Assembly: GCA_016710935.1 (NCBI GenBank)
Contig: JADJTY010000005.1
Coordinates: forward strand, 199,478-263,477
Direction of reading: 5' to 3'
DNA: 64,000 bases
DNA from: Chitinophagaceae bacterium
GTDB taxonomy: Bacteria > Bacteroidota > Bacteroidia > Chitinophagales > Chitinophagaceae
Within the stretch, counting starts at the first letter, position 1. Every line of letters starts with the position of its first letter. The translations under genes and the position numbers were made by a program. The notes beneath the pieces were generated by a model. That model saw only the letters and a list, made by a program, of their open reading frames with translations. It was not told the DNA's origin and did not search any database. Shown here piece by piece: positions 33,891-42,925 of this stretch.

Positions 33891-33951
33891 GAGGTGTCAC
33901 CTTTTCTCGGCTACCCTATACAGGTAGTGACTTTATAAAAGGTGACACCTC
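33891..33951. repeat. Perfect 15-bp inverted repeat with inner hairpin
   Basis: GAGGTGTCACCTTTT (33891-33905) and AAAAGGTGACACCTC (33937-33951) pair perfectly. The 31-nt interior holds a second hairpin, CTACC (33911-33915) with GGTAG (33923-33927). It lies between two converging genes, just after a terminator. Confidence 0.75.
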
Positions 33952-34004
33952 TTACAGGAATTTGAATGGTCTCCATCCTAATAGTTCAGGCAAAGTTGGT
34001 AAAC

Positions 34005-35045
34005 TTAAAACTTTGGACAGAGGGAGGCCCTGTCAACATTATCAGGATAAAATCCTTTTTTTATGATACTGAATTCGCTGGCACCGCGATAGCCATTGTA
34101 TTTGCTAAGGGCAGATAGGGTAACATCATAACTGAAGGTAAATTGTATTTTAGCAACTTCTAAACCGACCATGGGTACAATGGCATCACCCAAACGATAA
34201 TAAACACCGGCAATAAGTTGTTGCTCTCCAAATTGGGAGAGGTTATAATTTGCGTTGATACCAAAAACCAGGTCGGTAGCCCTTGCCTGTGTTGAAAAGT
34301 AAGCATTGGGATTAACAATAACCCGGTCGTTTAATTTTAAAATGGCATTTACAAAACCGGTGTGCCGCATGGGTATGCGTCCGTTCACAGAATTGTCGCC
34401 AAAGAAAGTTTCTTTAGGCCTGTTAACGTGTTGTATGGAGTAACCTGCATTGACGTACACATTCTCATCGGGGAAATAAGCATAGTTCATTCCTACATGC
34501 ATATCCATATAACTAACATAGTTATTGGTAAAAACCACGCTGGTGGGCAATTTACTGTCGAAAAATTTTCCGTCAAACTGATCAGGAAATTTTAATTTGG
34601 ATTCGTTTATATGTTTGTTTGCCCAACCGATATTAAACCCGGCAGAAAGCAAACTGCTTAATCCCAGCATTTGATGGTAGGCAACCGAGCCATATACTTT
34701 TGTACTGGTTAAACTGCCTGAACCGGCTTTGTCGTTCATTATCATCCCACCTAACCCAAGCCATCCGTTCTCAAGCCTGTCTCTTAACACCTGGGCATCG
34801 CCAAAAGCACTTACTGTTTTATAGGGCACCGACATTACTGAGCTCCACTGGTTACGGTAATTGGCACCAATCCTGTAATCAGCATCTGGTATAAATCCCG
34901 TGTTGGCAGGATTGGTAACCAATGGTGAATTGAAGAATTGTGAAAAATGCAGATCCTGGGCCTGTAAGCAGGCAATAGGTAATAAGCAATAGGCAATAAA
35001 AAGCACCCTGCGGATAACCAATGATATTTTTATTTTTCTAAACAT
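34005..35045 (-). CDS. PorP/SprF-family T9SS outer-membrane protein
   Basis: ATG 35045 gives a 346-aa protein; the longer frame to 35090 adds a non-signal leader. After the signal peptide (ending CLQAQ) comes the family start DLHFSQFFNSPLVTNPANTG, RIGANYRNQW, and repeated barrel strands. SprF-like proteins help move or anchor SprB-like adhesins in the T9SS. It follows the SBBP-PKD-CHU_C gene by about 170 nt, as sprB-sprF pairs do. The signal-peptide codons (about 34966-35005) consist of an AT-rich TATTGCC-type repeat. Confidence 0.9.
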   Translation of the reverse strand: MFRKIKISLVIRRVLFIAYCLLPIACLQAQDLHFSQFFNSPLVTNPANTGFIPDADYRIGANYRNQWSSVMSVPYKTVSAFGDAQVLRDRLENGWLGLGGMIMNDKAGSGSLTSTKVYGSVAYHQMLGLSSLLSAGFNIGWANKHINESKLKFPDQFDGKFFDSKLPTSVVFTNNYVSYMDMHVGMNYAYFPDENVYVNAGYSIQHVNRPKETFFGDNSVNGRIPMRHTGFVNAILKLNDRVIVNPNAYFSTQARATDLVFGINANYNLSQFGEQQLIAGVYYRLGDAIVPMVGLEVAKIQFTFSYDVTLSALSKYNGYRGASEFSIIKKGFYPDNVDRASLCPKF

Positions 35046-35212
35046 GCTGTTTTCTAATCTCCTAAGTTGTAAGTCATGATTTGGTCGCAAAAATCTTTCT
35101 AATTATCAATCAATTCTCAACACAAAAATTAATTACCAATTTTTTATTATAAAAAACAAATCTTCGCTTCTATATTCTTCTTTACTTCCCACTTGGGGCG
35201 ATTGAGGGGGCC

Positions 35213-36547
35213 TTATCGCAACAAACTAATATCCCCTGTTTTCCTCAATTTCTGGCCATCTGTAAATTCTACATCCAACGTATAAGTATACACATCCATA
35301 GCCTGCAATGCACCTTTGAATGTACCATCCCAGCCCTGGTTTCTATCTGATGTTGCAAAAACAACCTGTCCCCAGCGGTTATATATTTTCCAGTTCATGG
35401 TACCAATACCAAAGCCCTTAACCTTTACAACAGCATTTTCGCCAAAACGCCCGGGGGTAAACGCATTAGGCACATCCAGCCCGGGTACAATAACTATGGG
35501 CACATCCAGCGTTAAACTATCCACACAATTTGCAACATTATATGCATACAGGGTTGCCTGGAAGGTGCCGGTAGCATTGTATTGATGGGTGGGAGCAAAA
35601 GCGGTGGAGGTTTCCCCATCACCAAAATTCCATAAATACCTGTTTGCGCCAACAGACAGGTTGGTAAACCTGGTTAAAGCATTTGCCTGCGGCGGATTAG
35701 GTGTCCAGCTGAAATTTGCTGTTGGTATTGCATAAACAGTAATGGCAAAATAGGCCGAAGTATCCCGTTTATTACAGGTACTGGTATCAATGGCTATCAG
35801 CCGTACATTATAAGTACCGGTTGTGTTGTAAGTATAAGTTGGTTCAAAAGCAGTTGATGTATCTCCGTTACCAAACTCCCATATCCAGTCGGTACCGCCC
35901 TGCGAGAGGTTTTTAAATACAGCATTATAGGGTACACAACCACGGTTGGGTGTAGAGAAGGCAGCCCTAACGTTAGGGCTTATTCGCAGTTGCTTAATAG
36001 CCGTATCCGGCGCATTACAGAACGTGGTATCATCTACTATAAGGGTAACGGTGTAAGTTCCCACGGATGCATACGTATGATTTACTGGGCCAAATCCGGA
36101 CCTTACTTTGGGCGTATTGTCTCCAAAATCCCAGATAAAACTCTGGCTGGTATAGTTAGGCACGGTAGCTACTGATTGATTGATGAACTGGTAGCGTAAA
36201 CTGTTACAGGAATCCAATTTGAAAAAGGAGAAGTCGGCGTTGATATTGTTATTGCCAACCTTCACAGTAACAAAGGCAGTATCAGAAATATTACAGGTAG
36301 CAGAATCAATAGAAATAAGCATTAATGGAAAGCTGCCTGTTTGGTTATACGTATGAGAAACTGAATTATTTGGTGCATAAGTAGTATCTCTTATGGTAGT
36401 GCTGAAAGGATCGTTATAGATCCAGATATACATTTTGCCTCTGGCAAGGGTATCGGTAAACCGAACGGTAAGTGGCACACAACCAATGGTATCTACCACT
36501 CCGTTAATGGTTGCTTTTACACTGGCACCAATACCTGCAAAATTCAT
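35213..36547 (-). CDS. PKD-repeat and CHU_C C-terminal part of a frameshifted T9SS surface protein
   Basis: 444 aa: four or five PKD domains (marks such as FIWDFGDNTPKV, WIWEFGNGDTSTAFEPTYTY, YLWNFGDGETSTAFAPTHQY) and a C-terminal gliding motility-associated CHU_C/type B sorting domain (DVPNAFTPGRFGENAVVKVKG to GDISLLR). It lacks its own signal peptide because it is the distal part of the gene beginning at 38897. A lost G in the run at 36613-36618 separates it from the upstream coding. Type B tails send proteins through the T9SS; the neighbouring PorP/SprF protein is the probable partner. Confidence 0.85.
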   Translation of the reverse strand: MNFAGIGASVKATINGVVDTIGCVPLTVRFTDTLARGKMYIWIYNDPFSTTIRDTTYAPNNSVSHTYNQTGSFPLMLISIDSATCNISDTAFVTVKVGNNNINADFSFFKLDSCNSLRYQFINQSVATVPNYTSQSFIWDFGDNTPKVRSGFGPVNHTYASVGTYTVTLIVDDTTFCNAPDTAIKQLRISPNVRAAFSTPNRGCVPYNAVFKNLSQGGTDWIWEFGNGDTSTAFEPTYTYNTTGTYNVRLIAIDTSTCNKRDTSAYFAITVYAIPTANFSWTPNPPQANALTRFTNLSVGANRYLWNFGDGETSTAFAPTHQYNATGTFQATLYAYNVANCVDSLTLDVPIVIVPGLDVPNAFTPGRFGENAVVKVKGFGIGTMNWKIYNRWGQVVFATSDRNQGWDGTFKGALQAMDVYTYTLDVEFTDGQKLRKTGDISLLR

Positions 36548-36728
36548 TTCTATTTTTGCAGCGGCCAGGTTGCAACCATCGCCATTTGGCGTTCTGTTAA
36601 TACCTGACCATACCCCCCGGTTGTCGGGAACCTGTTAGACGGATTGGAAGGCGTGCCACAACTGCAAAATGCCTGGTATATAACTCCATTGGCATCAAAG
36701 CGGCTGGTACCACCATCCACATGATCGC

Positions 36729-38897
36729 CTAAACTACCGTTCTGCCCAAAATGTGAACCAAATAACTGGCTTTGGGCATTTTTTCCAATACAAAAAAGTA
36801 AAAATCCTGCCCGTCAGCAGGCGGTATTGCCGTTAACGGTGTTACTTCAGGCAGTCCGGCGGTGCCTGCTGTTGGATACCCCCGTTCAGAATTAATACCA
36901 CCACCCCAGCCCGATACGTATACATTTTCGCAACGGTCAACCAAAAAGGCAACCGGCGAAAGGTTAGGCACCGCTGCAGGAGTTCCAAAAATGGTTGAAT
37001 AAATATAAGCAAACAAGTTAGGCTGAAGCTTACTGATAAACTGTTTACTGTTCGGATTACTAAATATCGGACCCGGGCCAGGTGCCACTACCGGCCAGTT
37101 ACCGGTTGTGGTACCCATGATATATGGAAACCCGTTTTTATCAAACTGGATGCCATAAACCATATCGTTACCAGACGTACCCTGGAATGTTGTTCTTACT
37201 ATTGCCGAACCGTCATTTTTGATCTGGGTAATAAATCCATCTGTTACCCCCCCCTGGTATGCGCCTTGCATAACTCCTAATATAATTCCAGGTAAATTAG
37301 GACCGGTAGTAGCTCCGGCAATATAAATATCATTGCTAAGCGGGCTTTGTGCCAAAACGAAACAGGCATCATCGCCCGTGCCGCCAAAAAAACTGCTAAA
37401 TAAAACTGAGGAAAGATTGGAATTAAATTTAAGAATAACACCATCCTGTCTTCCGCCTCCAAAAGCAGCCTGTATAGGTGTACCGGGTGTAACCGGAAAA
37501 TCAGCCGACTGCGTACAGGAAGCCAGTAAAACATTTCCTGCAGCATCTAATATGATTTCACTCCGGGCATCATCGCCATAATTCCTGCGGGTTGCATCTG
37601 CACCATCGGGCGCAATATATTTACCCCGGATGTTAACGCCGTCATTTGACGTTCCGCCGATTCCCGCAGCGCCTAAAAAAACTGTACCGGCTGCATTCAG
37701 TTTTGTAATTACAATATCATAATCAGTTCTTGAAGATGACCTCACCTGTGCGCCGGGATAATTGTTTGAGTTTGACCTTCCGGCTACATATAAATTACCA
37801 GCCGCATCGCATATCATACTGTGAGGCTGCTCATTCCGTGCACCGCCAATGTAAGTTGCAAATAACCTGTTGGAACCATTAGCCGAAAATTTGATGATAG
37901 AAATGTCATACCCGTTGGGGTTAGTCTGATCTTCATTGATACCTCCGCCAAAAACGGTTTGATAAGCCCCTGCCGAAACCGGAAATCCGCTTCCAAATGC
38001 AATTCCACCGGCATAAAAACTGCCGTCCGGTGCAGGTGTGGCCGTAAATCCCCAGTTCTCTGCAGTACTGCCGCTAAAGGTTGAAAATATTAAAGTAGGA
38101 TCAATTACCAGGGTTGACCCGGGATCGTAACCGGTTACTTTAAACCGCACAACGTTATTTTTTACAACATACTTACAGTTTACTGTTTGTTTTTTTCCGT
38201 CCTGCACCTGGTAACTGTAGGGATAAAGCTCTTTAACAGCGCCAACCGATGTGGTGATCATCAGTTCTTTATTTTGAACTTCCAGTTTATCAACCCCGGT
38301 ATACTGCAAGGCAATTTTATCAATATCGCCACCGGGATGTACAATGATATCATACTTCAATTTACCGGCATCGCTGTAATACCGTATATCTACATTAGGA
38401 TAAATATTTTGATAACTAACCGCTTCAGCAATTTTACATTCGGATGTCCACTTAGACTGGTCATTGCCCACAAAATAATTATTATGATAAGCCTGAATTT
38501 TATCAGGCACATTTTGTGAAAATGAATTGCCTCCTAAGAATTTAACTTTATATGCGTGTGAATTAATTATGATTGGCTGACCCAGGGTTGATGAATTGGT
38601 ATTGTGTCCATGCATTTGTTCCGACAAACGCTTCAGGTCGGCAACCTGGTGCACCGCAACTGTAAAGCCACCGTTTTCCAAAAAAAATGAACCAGTAGGA
38701 AAATCGCCACGGTATTCTACCCTGCTGTCCCACTGGCCTTTATTTTGGATAAATTCTACCTGTGCATGTACGGTATTTACAACCAATGCAAATAGGCACA
38801 ATAATATAAAACTGCGTAGTATTTTAAGCGAAATCTTCAAGTACTCTTTTTTACAATTTACAGAAATAAATTTATAAATATCGTTTTGTATCATCAC
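36729..38897 (-). CDS. SBBP/DUF7948 N-terminal part of the frameshifted T9SS surface protein
   Basis: 722 aa: a cytoplasmic lead-in of about 25 residues, a signal peptide (ending VHAQ, about 46), a DUF7948-like N-terminal domain (VEFIQNKGQWDSRVEYRGDF) and SBBP beta-propeller-type repeats (DAAGNLYVAGRSNSNN, VYVSGWGGGINS). The final 16 residues after VLEK are out of frame: with one more A at the T6 run 36779-36784 the frame continues NAQSQLFGSHFGQNG... and reads on to the PKD/CHU_C part. The complete protein would be roughly 1,230 residues. Confidence 0.85.
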   Translation of the reverse strand: MMIQNDIYKFISVNCKKEYLKISLKILRSFILLCLFALVVNTVHAQVEFIQNKGQWDSRVEYRGDFPTGSFFLENGGFTVAVHQVADLKRLSEQMHGHNTNSSTLGQPIIINSHAYKVKFLGGNSFSQNVPDKIQAYHNNYFVGNDQSKWTSECKIAEAVSYQNIYPNVDIRYYSDAGKLKYDIIVHPGGDIDKIALQYTGVDKLEVQNKELMITTSVGAVKELYPYSYQVQDGKKQTVNCKYVVKNNVVRFKVTGYDPGSTLVIDPTLIFSTFSGSTAENWGFTATPAPDGSFYAGGIAFGSGFPVSAGAYQTVFGGGINEDQTNPNGYDISIIKFSANGSNRLFATYIGGARNEQPHSMICDAAGNLYVAGRSNSNNYPGAQVRSSSRTDYDIVITKLNAAGTVFLGAAGIGGTSNDGVNIRGKYIAPDGADATRRNYGDDARSEIILDAAGNVLLASCTQSADFPVTPGTPIQAAFGGGRQDGVILKFNSNLSSVLFSSFFGGTGDDACFVLAQSPLSNDIYIAGATTGPNLPGIILGVMQGAYQGGVTDGFITQIKNDGSAIVRTTFQGTSGNDMVYGIQFDKNGFPYIMGTTTGNWPVVAPGPGPIFSNPNSKQFISKLQPNLFAYIYSTIFGTPAAVPNLSPVAFLVDRCENVYVSGWGGGINSERGYPTAGTAGLPEVTPLTAIPPADGQDFYFFVLEKMPKASYLVHILGRTVV

Positions 38898-38915
38898 GAA
38901 TCTGTCATAATTCAG

Positions 38916-40229
38916 TTACGAGATTTTACTCCAGGCTGTTTTTCCCTTTTGCTGCTGCAGATAAATTTTAACCCGTAAATTTTCCGCTGTATTTAAATCC
39001 GGGTCAGATTCCAGAATATGTTCAGCAGCGTGTCGGGCTGCTTCCAGGATGATCTTATCCTGGACTATGTTTGCCAGTTTAAAGTTTAACAAACCGCTCT
39101 GTTTAGTTCCTTCAATATCTCCCGGACCACGTATTTCCAGATCCTTTTCTGCTATCTTAAAACCATCATTGGTAGCCACCATGGTCTTTAATCGCTCACG
39201 GGCATCGTTTGATATTTTTGGCCCTGTTAATAATATGCAAAAACTTTTTTCTGCACCCCTTCCTACCCTTCCACGCAGCTGGTGTAACTGCGACAGGCCA
39301 AATTTTTCAGCACTTTCAATTACCATTACACTGGCATTGGGCACATTCACACCAACCTCAATAACCGTTGTACTTACCATGATCTGTGTATCTGCTTTTA
39401 CAAAACGCTGCATATTGGTTTCTTTCTGTTCGGCCGGCTGTTTTCCATGCACCATACTTATCCAGTATCCGGGTTCCGGAAAAAATGATTTCACTTCCTC
39501 AAAGCCTTTCATCAGGTTTTCATAGTCCCCGTCCGAACGGCTCATCCGGGCGGGCATTTTACTGCTTTCTTCAATGAGCGGATAAACAATGTATGCCTGC
39601 CTGCCTTTGGCAATTTCTTCCTTAACAAAATCCATCACCTGTGGCCGGGTACTTTCGGAACGGTGCAGGGTATTGATGGGTTGCCTGCCCGGTGGTAATT
39701 CATCAATCACACTGTAATCCAGATCACCATAAGCCGTAAGCGCCAGTGTACGGGGTATGGGCGTTGCCGTCATCACCAGCACATGTGGCGGAATGATATT
39801 CTTTTTCCAGAGTTGCGCCCGCTGCGCCACACCAAATTTGTGCTGCTCATCAATTACTGCAAAACCCAGGTTCTTAAACACCACTTTGTCTTCAATCACG
39901 GCATGGGTTCCAATTAAAATGTGCAGCGTTCCGTCTTCACAAAGTTTTAAGATCTCTTTACGCTGCTTACTTTTGGATGAGCCGGTAAGCAATTTTACAC
40001 AAACCGGCATATCTTTTACTAGACCCGTAATACTATTGAAGTGTTGCTGCGCCAGAATTTCTGTTGGCGCCATCAATACCGACTGAAAATCATTGTCTGC
40101 TGCTATCAACATCATCATCAATGCCACAATGGTTTTTCCGCTACCTACATCACCCTGTAAGAGGCGGTTCATCTGTTTGCCGCTGCCTGCATCTTTCCTG
40201 ATCTCTCTTAACACTTTTTTTTTGCGCAT
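38916..40229 (-). CDS. recG: RecG helicase, C-terminal part (frameshifted)
   Basis: 437 aa carrying the helicase motor: Walker A GDVGSGKTIVALMM, DEQH Walker B, TATPIPRTLALTAYGDLD, and the C-terminal QLRGRVGRG and RGPGDIEGTKQSG. It is continuous with the 40150-41013 segment once one base is removed from the T9 run at 40215-40223, giving a standard ~700-aa RecG that remodels stalled forks and branched DNA. Single-copy essential-like genes are rarely broken, so a sequencing indel is the likelier reading. Confidence 0.88.
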   Translation of the reverse strand: MRKKKVLREIRKDAGSGKQMNRLLQGDVGSGKTIVALMMMLIAADNDFQSVLMAPTEILAQQHFNSITGLVKDMPVCVKLLTGSSKSKQRKEILKLCEDGTLHILIGTHAVIEDKVVFKNLGFAVIDEQHKFGVAQRAQLWKKNIIPPHVLVMTATPIPRTLALTAYGDLDYSVIDELPPGRQPINTLHRSESTRPQVMDFVKEEIAKGRQAYIVYPLIEESSKMPARMSRSDGDYENLMKGFEEVKSFFPEPGYWISMVHGKQPAEQKETNMQRFVKADTQIMVSTTVIEVGVNVPNASVMVIESAEKFGLSQLHQLRGRVGRGAEKSFCILLTGPKISNDARERLKTMVATNDGFKIAEKDLEIRGPGDIEGTKQSGLLNFKLANIVQDKIILEAARHAAEHILESDPDLNTAENLRVKIYLQQQKGKTAWSKIS

Positions 40230-41013
40230 TGGTTAATTCAAAAGGCAGATAATGTTTAAAAAAAATGTTAAAGAGGTCGCCCACTTTATCAAATGCTAAT
40301 CCCTTACTATGCCGGTGCCGGGTTGATTTTATGAGGCCCAGCCTGAGCTGCGCAAAGAACAATTCTTCGAATTTCAACCTTCGCACGGCATGCTGGTAAT
40401 GCTTTTCTGTAGCAGGGAAATGGATTTGCCGGCAGGCATTAAACCGGCTGATGAATTTATATTGCTTGATGATGGATTCAGGTAAATTTTCGGACAGGTC
40501 TTTTTCAGTAAGTATCTGCAGTAATGCGTACGTTAATTTACCAATGGCTCTTCCGTTCAGTCCCTTCGCTTTTAATTTTTCAGTAGATGAATAAACAGGC
40601 TCCAGGTAATTTTTTCCATCTGCTTTTTGAGCAGTAAAATTTTCAATTTCGGGATGGGCAATTTGTGGCTTTCCCATAAAAAATCCCAGCTTGCCAAAAA
40701 CGAGGTATTGGTGTCCCACTTCAATGGCTTTCTGTATCCAGCTGATGCCCTGGAACCAAACCAATTCAATTTCGCCGGTATCATCCTGCAGGCGGGCTGT
40801 TAATCTTTTGCCCCTGCCCTCGCCCAAAATCTCAAACTGTGTTAATTTTCCGGCTACCTGCGCATATTCATTGTTGGGAGTAAGTGCTGCGATCTTATCC
40901 AGCTTTGTTTTATCTATATGCCTGAAGGGGTAATGCTCCAGCAGATCCTTGAAGTTAAATATCTCCAGTTCCTTTTTTAAAAGATCGCCCTTAAAGGTGG
41001 TTACACCATGCAA
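40150..41013 (-). CDS. recG: RecG helicase, N-terminal wedge-domain part (frameshifted)
   Basis: 287 aa holding the OB-fold wedge domain (FKDLLEHYPFRHIDKTK, GEIELVWFQGISWIQ) up to FELTNAQKK, where the frame leaves the motor domain. The TTG at 41013 is the only standard start here, yet coding similarity (SPIEYLHGV) extends upstream to about 41064 without an ATG. The true start is therefore non-canonical or another indel hides it. A -7 element TATATTTG (41070-41077, minus) lies just above. Confidence 0.8.
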   Translation of the reverse strand: MHGVTTFKGDLLKKELEIFNFKDLLEHYPFRHIDKTKLDKIAALTPNNEYAQVAGKLTQFEILGEGRGKRLTARLQDDTGEIELVWFQGISWIQKAIEVGHQYLVFGKLGFFMGKPQIAHPEIENFTAQKADGKNYLEPVYSSTEKLKAKGLNGRAIGKLTYALLQILTEKDLSENLPESIIKQYKFISRFNACRQIHFPATEKHYQHAVRRLKFEELFFAQLRLGLIKSTRHRHSKGLAFDKVGDLFNIFFKHYLPFELTNAQKKSVKRDQERCRQRQTDEPPLTG

Positions 41014-41069
41014 GTATTCAATGGGGCTGGTTAATATGGTAGCAGGCGAACTGATGGAAATTGTTTTTA

Positions 41070-41077
41070 CAAATATA
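41070..41077 (-). promoter_or_regulatory. -7 element of recG
   Basis: Minus-strand TATATTTG, an exact TAnnTTTG match. It is immediately followed by the reading frame that encodes the RecG N-terminus, leaving almost no room for a leader. Confidence 0.5.
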
Positions 41078-41134
41078 CAATCGAAGCCTCAGTAATATTT
41101 TCGCCTGGCGGCGAAATAATTTGCCACAACCTGT

Positions 41135-41424
41135 CCCGATCTTTTCCTATCGTGTGGACACATCTTCGATGTGGAAAAACTGGAACACAGATGACACGGA
41201 TTTGACAGATGAACACGGATTTTTTTCTGCTCTGCAGAAAAATTTGGATCATTTCGGTGATCCACCATCCTGCGAAGCAGGAAAATCCTGTGGTTATCTG
41301 ATTTTAAAAGCTGATTGTTGAGTAAGTAAACAGTTTAAACAATAATGAAATCCTATAAATCCATCCAATTCGTGTCATCCGTGTTCCTATTGTATTTGTG
41401 TGCACACGATAGGATCTTTTCGGG
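41135..41424. repeat. About 290-bp nested palindromic element
   Basis: Outer arms TCCTATCGTGTG (41145-41156) and CACACGATAGGA (41403-41414) with flanking CCCGA/TCGGG. Next pair: GGAACACAGATGACACGG (from 41182) and CGTGTCATCCGTGTTCC (to 41387). Small hairpins lie in the middle (GATCATTTCGGTGATC, TCCTGCGAAGCAGGA). No convincing gene. The inner arms are, from memory, a widespread interspersed repeat of Bacteroidota. Confidence 0.7.
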
Positions 41425-41517
41425 AGAAGCACGGACCTGTCCCGATTATTTCGGGAAGCACAGAAAGGAAACATTGGAAAATGCCTTTACATCAACATTT
41501 AATAGGAATGCGAAAAA

Positions 41518-42738
41518 TTAACGCTTATTATTATTCTGAAAACGCCTTGGTTTGCTGAAATTTCTGTTTCCTCCGCCTGATGGTGCAGCATTATAGGCCG
41601 GTGTTTCTCCCAGTTCTTCAGGAACAATCGCCTTAGGCACAGGCTTGCCCAGTAATTTTTCGATGCTCATAAATTTGCGCTGCTCTTTTACCGTTACAAA
41701 AGTATAAGCACTTCCTTCGGCAGCGGCCCTGGCTGTACGGCCAATACGGTGTACATAATCTTCGCCGTCGTGCGGTACATCGTAGTTAATAACCAGGTCA
41801 ATATTGTCAATATCAATACCACGACTTAAAATATCAGTTGCTACCAAAATGGGCAGCCTGCCGCTTTTAAACTGTATCAATACCTCCTCTCTTTTAGGCT
41901 GGTCAAGGTCACTGTGAATTTCATCGGCCAAAAACCTGGCCCGTTTCAAATCACGGGTAAGCTGCTTTACACTTATTTTACTGCTGCAGAAGATCAAAAC
42001 CGATTTAAAATCTTTTTTGCTCAACAGGTGTTTAACCAGCGGTATCTTCTGTGTTTCATAAACAATAAAAGCTTCCTGCTTTATTTTTTCAGGCGGCTTG
42101 CTGATAGAGATATTTACTTCTTCGGGATGGTGTAGGATCTTTCTGGCCAGCTCTCTTATTTTATGCGGCATGGTTGCCGAAAATAAAAGGTTCTGTCTTT
42201 TTTTGGGAAGGCTGTCAATGATGAACATGATATCGTCATAAAAACCCATGTCCAGCATGCGGTCGGCTTCATCCAGAATTAAATATTTTAGTCCGGCCAG
42301 TTTTACATAACCCATTTTAATATGGCTCATCATTTTACCGGGCGTGCAAATAACCACATCGGCACCATGACTCAGTGCTTTCTTCTCCTGCACAAATGCA
42401 TTGCCATCGCCACCGCCATAAACAGCTATTGAACTTACCGAAGTAAAATAAGAAAGGCCCTCCATATGCTGTGCAATCTGTACAGCCAGCTCACGGGTGG
42501 GTACAATTACTAAAGCATTGTTTGTATGATCTTCATGGGGATCGGTAATAATCTTATTAATAAGCGGCAATAAAAAAGCTGCTGTTTTACCGGTTCCCGT
42601 TTGGGCAGATGCAATAACGTCTTTACCTGCCATGATCAGCGGGATAACCTGTTCCTGCACCGGGGTAGCGTTTTCATATCCAGAGGCATCAATTCCTTCC
42701 ATCAATCGTGGGTCAAATCCAAAATCTGTAAACTTCAA
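41518..42738 (-). CDS. DEAD-box RNA helicase
   Basis: 406 aa: Q motif FGFDPRLMEGIDASGYENATPVQ, Walker A ASAQTGTGKTAAF, PTRELAVQIAQH, DEAD (LILDEADRMLDMGF), SAT, and the second-domain DILSRGIDIDNIDLVINYD and HRIGRTARA. The basic, Gly/Asn-rich tail (NRNFSKPRRFQNNNKR) binds RNA non-specifically. It is of the RhlE type and likely acts in ribosome assembly or cold-stress RNA unwinding. Preceded by the AACC-type repeat cluster. Confidence 0.92.
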   Translation of the reverse strand: MKFTDFGFDPRLMEGIDASGYENATPVQEQVIPLIMAGKDVIASAQTGTGKTAAFLLPLINKIITDPHEDHTNNALVIVPTRELAVQIAQHMEGLSYFTSVSSIAVYGGGDGNAFVQEKKALSHGADVVICTPGKMMSHIKMGYVKLAGLKYLILDEADRMLDMGFYDDIMFIIDSLPKKRQNLLFSATMPHKIRELARKILHHPEEVNISISKPPEKIKQEAFIVYETQKIPLVKHLLSKKDFKSVLIFCSSKISVKQLTRDLKRARFLADEIHSDLDQPKREEVLIQFKSGRLPILVATDILSRGIDIDNIDLVINYDVPHDGEDYVHRIGRTARAAAEGSAYTFVTVKEQRKFMSIEKLLGKPVPKAIVPEELGETPAYNAAPSGGGNRNFSKPRRFQNNNKR

Positions 42739-42782
42739 TGTAATTTATTTTAATCGGGTGAAGATACAGAATAAAGGCGGAT

Positions 42783-42894
42783 AACCCCGACAGCGGTTGT
42801 ATAACCCCGACAGCGGTTGCAAACCCTGTCGGCGGTTATAAAACTTGTTTACGGCTAATAACCGCTGTCGGGGTTTACAACCGCCGACAGGGTT
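42783..42894. repeat. Cluster of five 16-bp AACC...GGTT repeats
   Basis: Units: AACCCCGACAGCGGTT at 42783-42798 and 42803-42818; AACCCTGTCGGCGGTT at 42822-42837; then the reverse complements AACCGCTGTCGGGGTT (42860-42875) and AACCGCCGACAGGGTT (42879-42894). The cluster can fold into one long hairpin. It fills the divergent gap between the helicase and the CvfB-like gene. Confidence 0.85.
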
Positions 42895-42901
42895 ATTAGC
42901 T

Positions 42902-42909
42902 TACCTTTA
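42902..42909 (+). promoter_or_regulatory. Possible -7 element of the CvfB-like gene
   Basis: TACCTTTA differs from TAnnTTTG at the last base, 16 nt before ATG 42926. Placed directly after the repeat cluster. Confidence 0.35.
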
Positions 42910-42925
42910 CATCAATAAGAACACT

